A DNA stretch of 15,291 bases from Candidatus Dojkabacteria bacterium (GTDB taxonomy: Bacteria > Patescibacteriota > Dojkabacteria > SC72 > JAFGCJ01): contig JAQVGB010000019.1 in NCBI GenBank assembly GCA_028696915.1, positions 1-15,291 of the forward strand. The letters are read 5' to 3'. A program made the position numbers and the translations under genes. The notes under the pieces were generated by a model that ran no database searches, was not told where the DNA came from, and was given only the letters and a program-made list of their open reading frames with translations. Positions 13,884 to 15,291 of this stretch are shown one piece after another (position 1 is the stretch's first letter; each line of letters begins with the position of its first letter).

Positions 13884-14471
13884 ATGGTAGAAATGCTTCG
13901 GGCGGTATTGACCGTGCTCTACTGGCCGATCCAGTTGACCCTTGCCGTTGCGCTTATATACTTTTCGGCTAAGTGCCTGCTAATCATGTACACGCTTTCA
14001 CCGCTCTACCGCGGCCGGCTTCCGTATGTCCCGACACGGAAAAAGTCCCTACAAGAGGCGTTTTCCATGCTCGAAATCGAAGATGGGGATCGGGTTGTCG
14101 ATTTGGGGTGTGGTGATGGTCAGTTTCTGGTGCACGGAGCACGGAAGACCGGTGCGAAGTTCACGGGGATAGAGCTCAACTGGCTGTTGTTCATGATATC
14201 TCGGCTGAAAGTGTTTGCACGTGCTCTGTCCGGACGGGTGACGGTACAGCGGTCGGATTACATGAGGGTGCCGCTCTCGCAGTTTAATAAGGTCTTCATG
14301 TTCAACATGCCGAGCTGTTTGAAGGTGCTGGTGCCGAAGCTGGAGAAAGAATTGCAGGTTGGTACACGGGTCCTGAGTGTGGTATTTCCGTTCTCGTCGA
14401 AGAAGTTCAAATTGCTCGAGACAGGGGGAACGAAGACATATCGCCTATTTCTCTATGAGCGTGTCAACTAG
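13884..14471 (+). CDS. Membrane-anchored SAM-dependent methyltransferase
   Basis: A 195-residue protein with an N-terminal hydrophobic segment (about 8-37) followed by a class I methyltransferase fold. Motif I is VVDLGCGDGQF (71-81), and the acidic residue after strand 2 is in FTGIELN (E97). SRLKVFARALSGRVTVQRSDY then leads to a strand-4-like FNKVFMFNMP. It lacks an obvious NPPY or similar motif, so the substrate cannot be named. The membrane anchor suggests a lipid, quinone or membrane-protein substrate; that is inference. It starts 47 bases after valS with no clear ribosome binding site. Its last 27 bases overlap the end of the opposing B3/B4 gene. Confidence 0.82.
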   Translation: MVEMLRAVLTVLYWPIQLTLAVALIYFSAKCLLIMYTLSPLYRGRLPYVPTRKKSLQEAFSMLEIEDGDRVVDLGCGDGQFLVHGARKTGAKFTGIELNWLLFMISRLKVFARALSGRVTVQRSDYMRVPLSQFNKVFMFNMPSCLKVLVPKLEKELQVGTRVLSVVFPFSSKKFKLLETGGTKTYRLFLYERVN

Positions 14472-15291
14472 TTTTTGAAACGCTGAGAGGCCTTTTTCCA
14501 AGTCCTGTTGTGTGAGCTGTTCATTTCCTTGCAGGAGCAGGAGAATGTTTCTCGTATCTTTTGTGACGGCAGTACGGTTACTCTGTTTGATGTCCAGACG
14601 GCAGAGAATGCCCCTGTCGTCAACGTAGGCGTATTCACCTTTTTTTGCGAGATCCTGATCGTTTGTTGTAGCGTGCCTAAAGGGTGTGTCGTTTGTGAGA
14701 ATGGTAAGCCGTGGCTGGCCGTCAAGTTTGTCGATATCGTGTGCGCCCATTGAAATGCCGGTCAGCGCGGAGAAGACGTTGTACAGGTCGACGAACGTAT
14801 TAATGTTTGGAACGGTCCCCGTTTCTTTTATGAACGTAACGATTGCTTCCGCGGAACCCGGAAGTGGCGAACCCGTGAATTTTTCATGAAGACCGCGGAA
14901 TCCTTTCCATGAAGATGCGTCTGGGGATTCTTTGATCCGCGCCACCTGGTCTTTTATCCATTTTTCCAACATTTTTGAGCGAGCACGGCGGACCGTAATA
15001 CCCGGAAACACCGCCCATTCGGTCGGAATATCCGCAAGTGACGCTTCTTTCGAGAAAAGGACCGCCCGTACCGTTCTCAACGGTCGACCTGTATGAAATC
15101 CAAGCGAATCCGGAAGAATAAAAATTCCGGAATGGTCCTCTCCTACCCCGAGCTCGTACGGGGAGCAGAGCATTCCTTGAGATTTCACGCCGTGGATGTC
15201 AGTTTCTTTGATCTTACTAGTCCCTTCTGGAGTTTTAACTTTTGCTCCGGGAAGGGCGACCGGGACGATATCGCCCGTTTTGATATTCGGT
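14445..15291 (-). CDS. tRNA-binding OB domain fused to a B3/B4 (COG3382-type) domain; N-terminus beyond window
   Basis: The frame is open from the window edge to the TAG at 14445-14447, so 282 codons of the C-terminal part are seen. The first 55 residues or so match the EMAP II-like tRNA-binding OB domain of PheRS beta: TGDIVPVALPGAKV, KIKETDIHGVKSQGMLCS, ELGVGEDHSGIFILP. The remainder is a B3/B4 domain of the free-standing COG3382 type: FPGITVRRA, GTVPNINTFVDLYNVFSALT, SMGAHDIDKLDG, GEYAYVDDRGILCRLD and TKDTRNILLLL. The TPNRPDC-type stretch, B5 and catalytic-like domains of true PheT are absent after it. B3/B4 domains hydrolyse mischarged Tyr-tRNA-Phe in PheRS, so a trans-editing or tRNA-quality role is plausible. 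What lies N-terminal to the OB domain is unknown. It is convergent with, and overlaps by 27 bases, the methyltransferase gene. Confidence 0.85.
   Translation of the reverse strand, partial: PNIKTGDIVPVALPGAKVKTPEGTSKIKETDIHGVKSQGMLCSPYELGVGEDHSGIFILPDSLGFHTGRPLRTVRAVLFSKEASLADIPTEWAVFPGITVRRARSKMLEKWIKDQVARIKESPDASSWKGFRGLHEKFTGSPLPGSAEAIVTFIKETGTVPNINTFVDLYNVFSALTGISMGAHDIDKLDGQPRLTILTNDTPFRHATTNDQDLAKKGEYAYVDDRGILCRLDIKQSNRTAVTKDTRNILLLLQGNEQLTQQDLEKGLSAFQKLVDTLIEK

Noticed and set aside
1..15291. CRISPR arrays, transposons, phage genes, tRNA or rRNA genes
   Set aside because: I looked for direct repeats, transposase motifs, terminal inverted repeats and tRNA-like cloverleaf sequences and found none that could be supported.

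Overview
The window reads as a bacterial chromosome segment around the dnaA/rpmH locus. It uses the standard code, with TGA, TAG and TAA stops all closing recognisable genes. The gene set (a short 784-aa ValRS, a 61-aa L34, a seven-TM-type sensor kinase, many genes without a Shine-Dalgarno sequence) suggests a Candidate Phyla Radiation / Patescibacteria lineage, perhaps near Peregrinibacteria/Peribacteria. That placement is inference, at roughly 0.5 confidence. Nothing in the window is a transposon, phage, CRISPR array, tRNA or rRNA.

Layout. 1-1639 (-): a membrane histidine kinase cut by the window edge just after its phospho-acceptor His. 1748-4001 (+): two adjacent genes of unknown function, visibly more AT-rich than what follows. 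4041-4269 (-): a compact, previously hidden unit with an extended -10 promoter, a near-perfect Shine-Dalgarno, a 42-codon membrane-peptide ORF, four hairpins inside or flanking that ORF, and an intrinsic terminator. 4402-5835 (-): dnaA. 5836-6171: dnaA/rpmH intergenic region with DnaA boxes, one of them inside the dnaA promoter. 6172-8513 (+): rpmH-rnpA-yidD-yidC-jag, the classic ribosome/RNase P/membrane-insertase cluster. 8581-9960 (+): an O-antigen ligase/polymerase-type membrane protein. 10075-11094 (+): a MraY-family phosphotransferase with altered catalytic residues. 11131-13836 (+): valS under a transcription-attenuating T-box riboswitch. 13884-14471 (+): a membrane-anchored SAM methyltransferase. 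14445-15291 (-): a tRNA-binding OB domain joined to a free-standing B3/B4 domain, cut by the window edge and overlapping the methyltransferase tail to tail.

How it works together. The central block couples replication initiation (DnaA, likely self-regulated), ribosome protein L34, tRNA 5' maturation (RnpA) and membrane protein insertion (YidD, YidC) with the KH/R3H RNA-binding protein Jag. Envelope genes (Wzy-like, MraY-like) follow. The right end is devoted to aminoacyl-tRNA quality and supply: a T-box that should sense uncharged tRNA-Val, ValRS, and a putative tRNA-editing protein. The observations most worth a second look are the structured small-peptide unit at 4041-4269, the MraY homologue lacking its FMGD aspartate, the T-box in a presumably non-Firmicute genome, and the OB-B3/B4 fusion.
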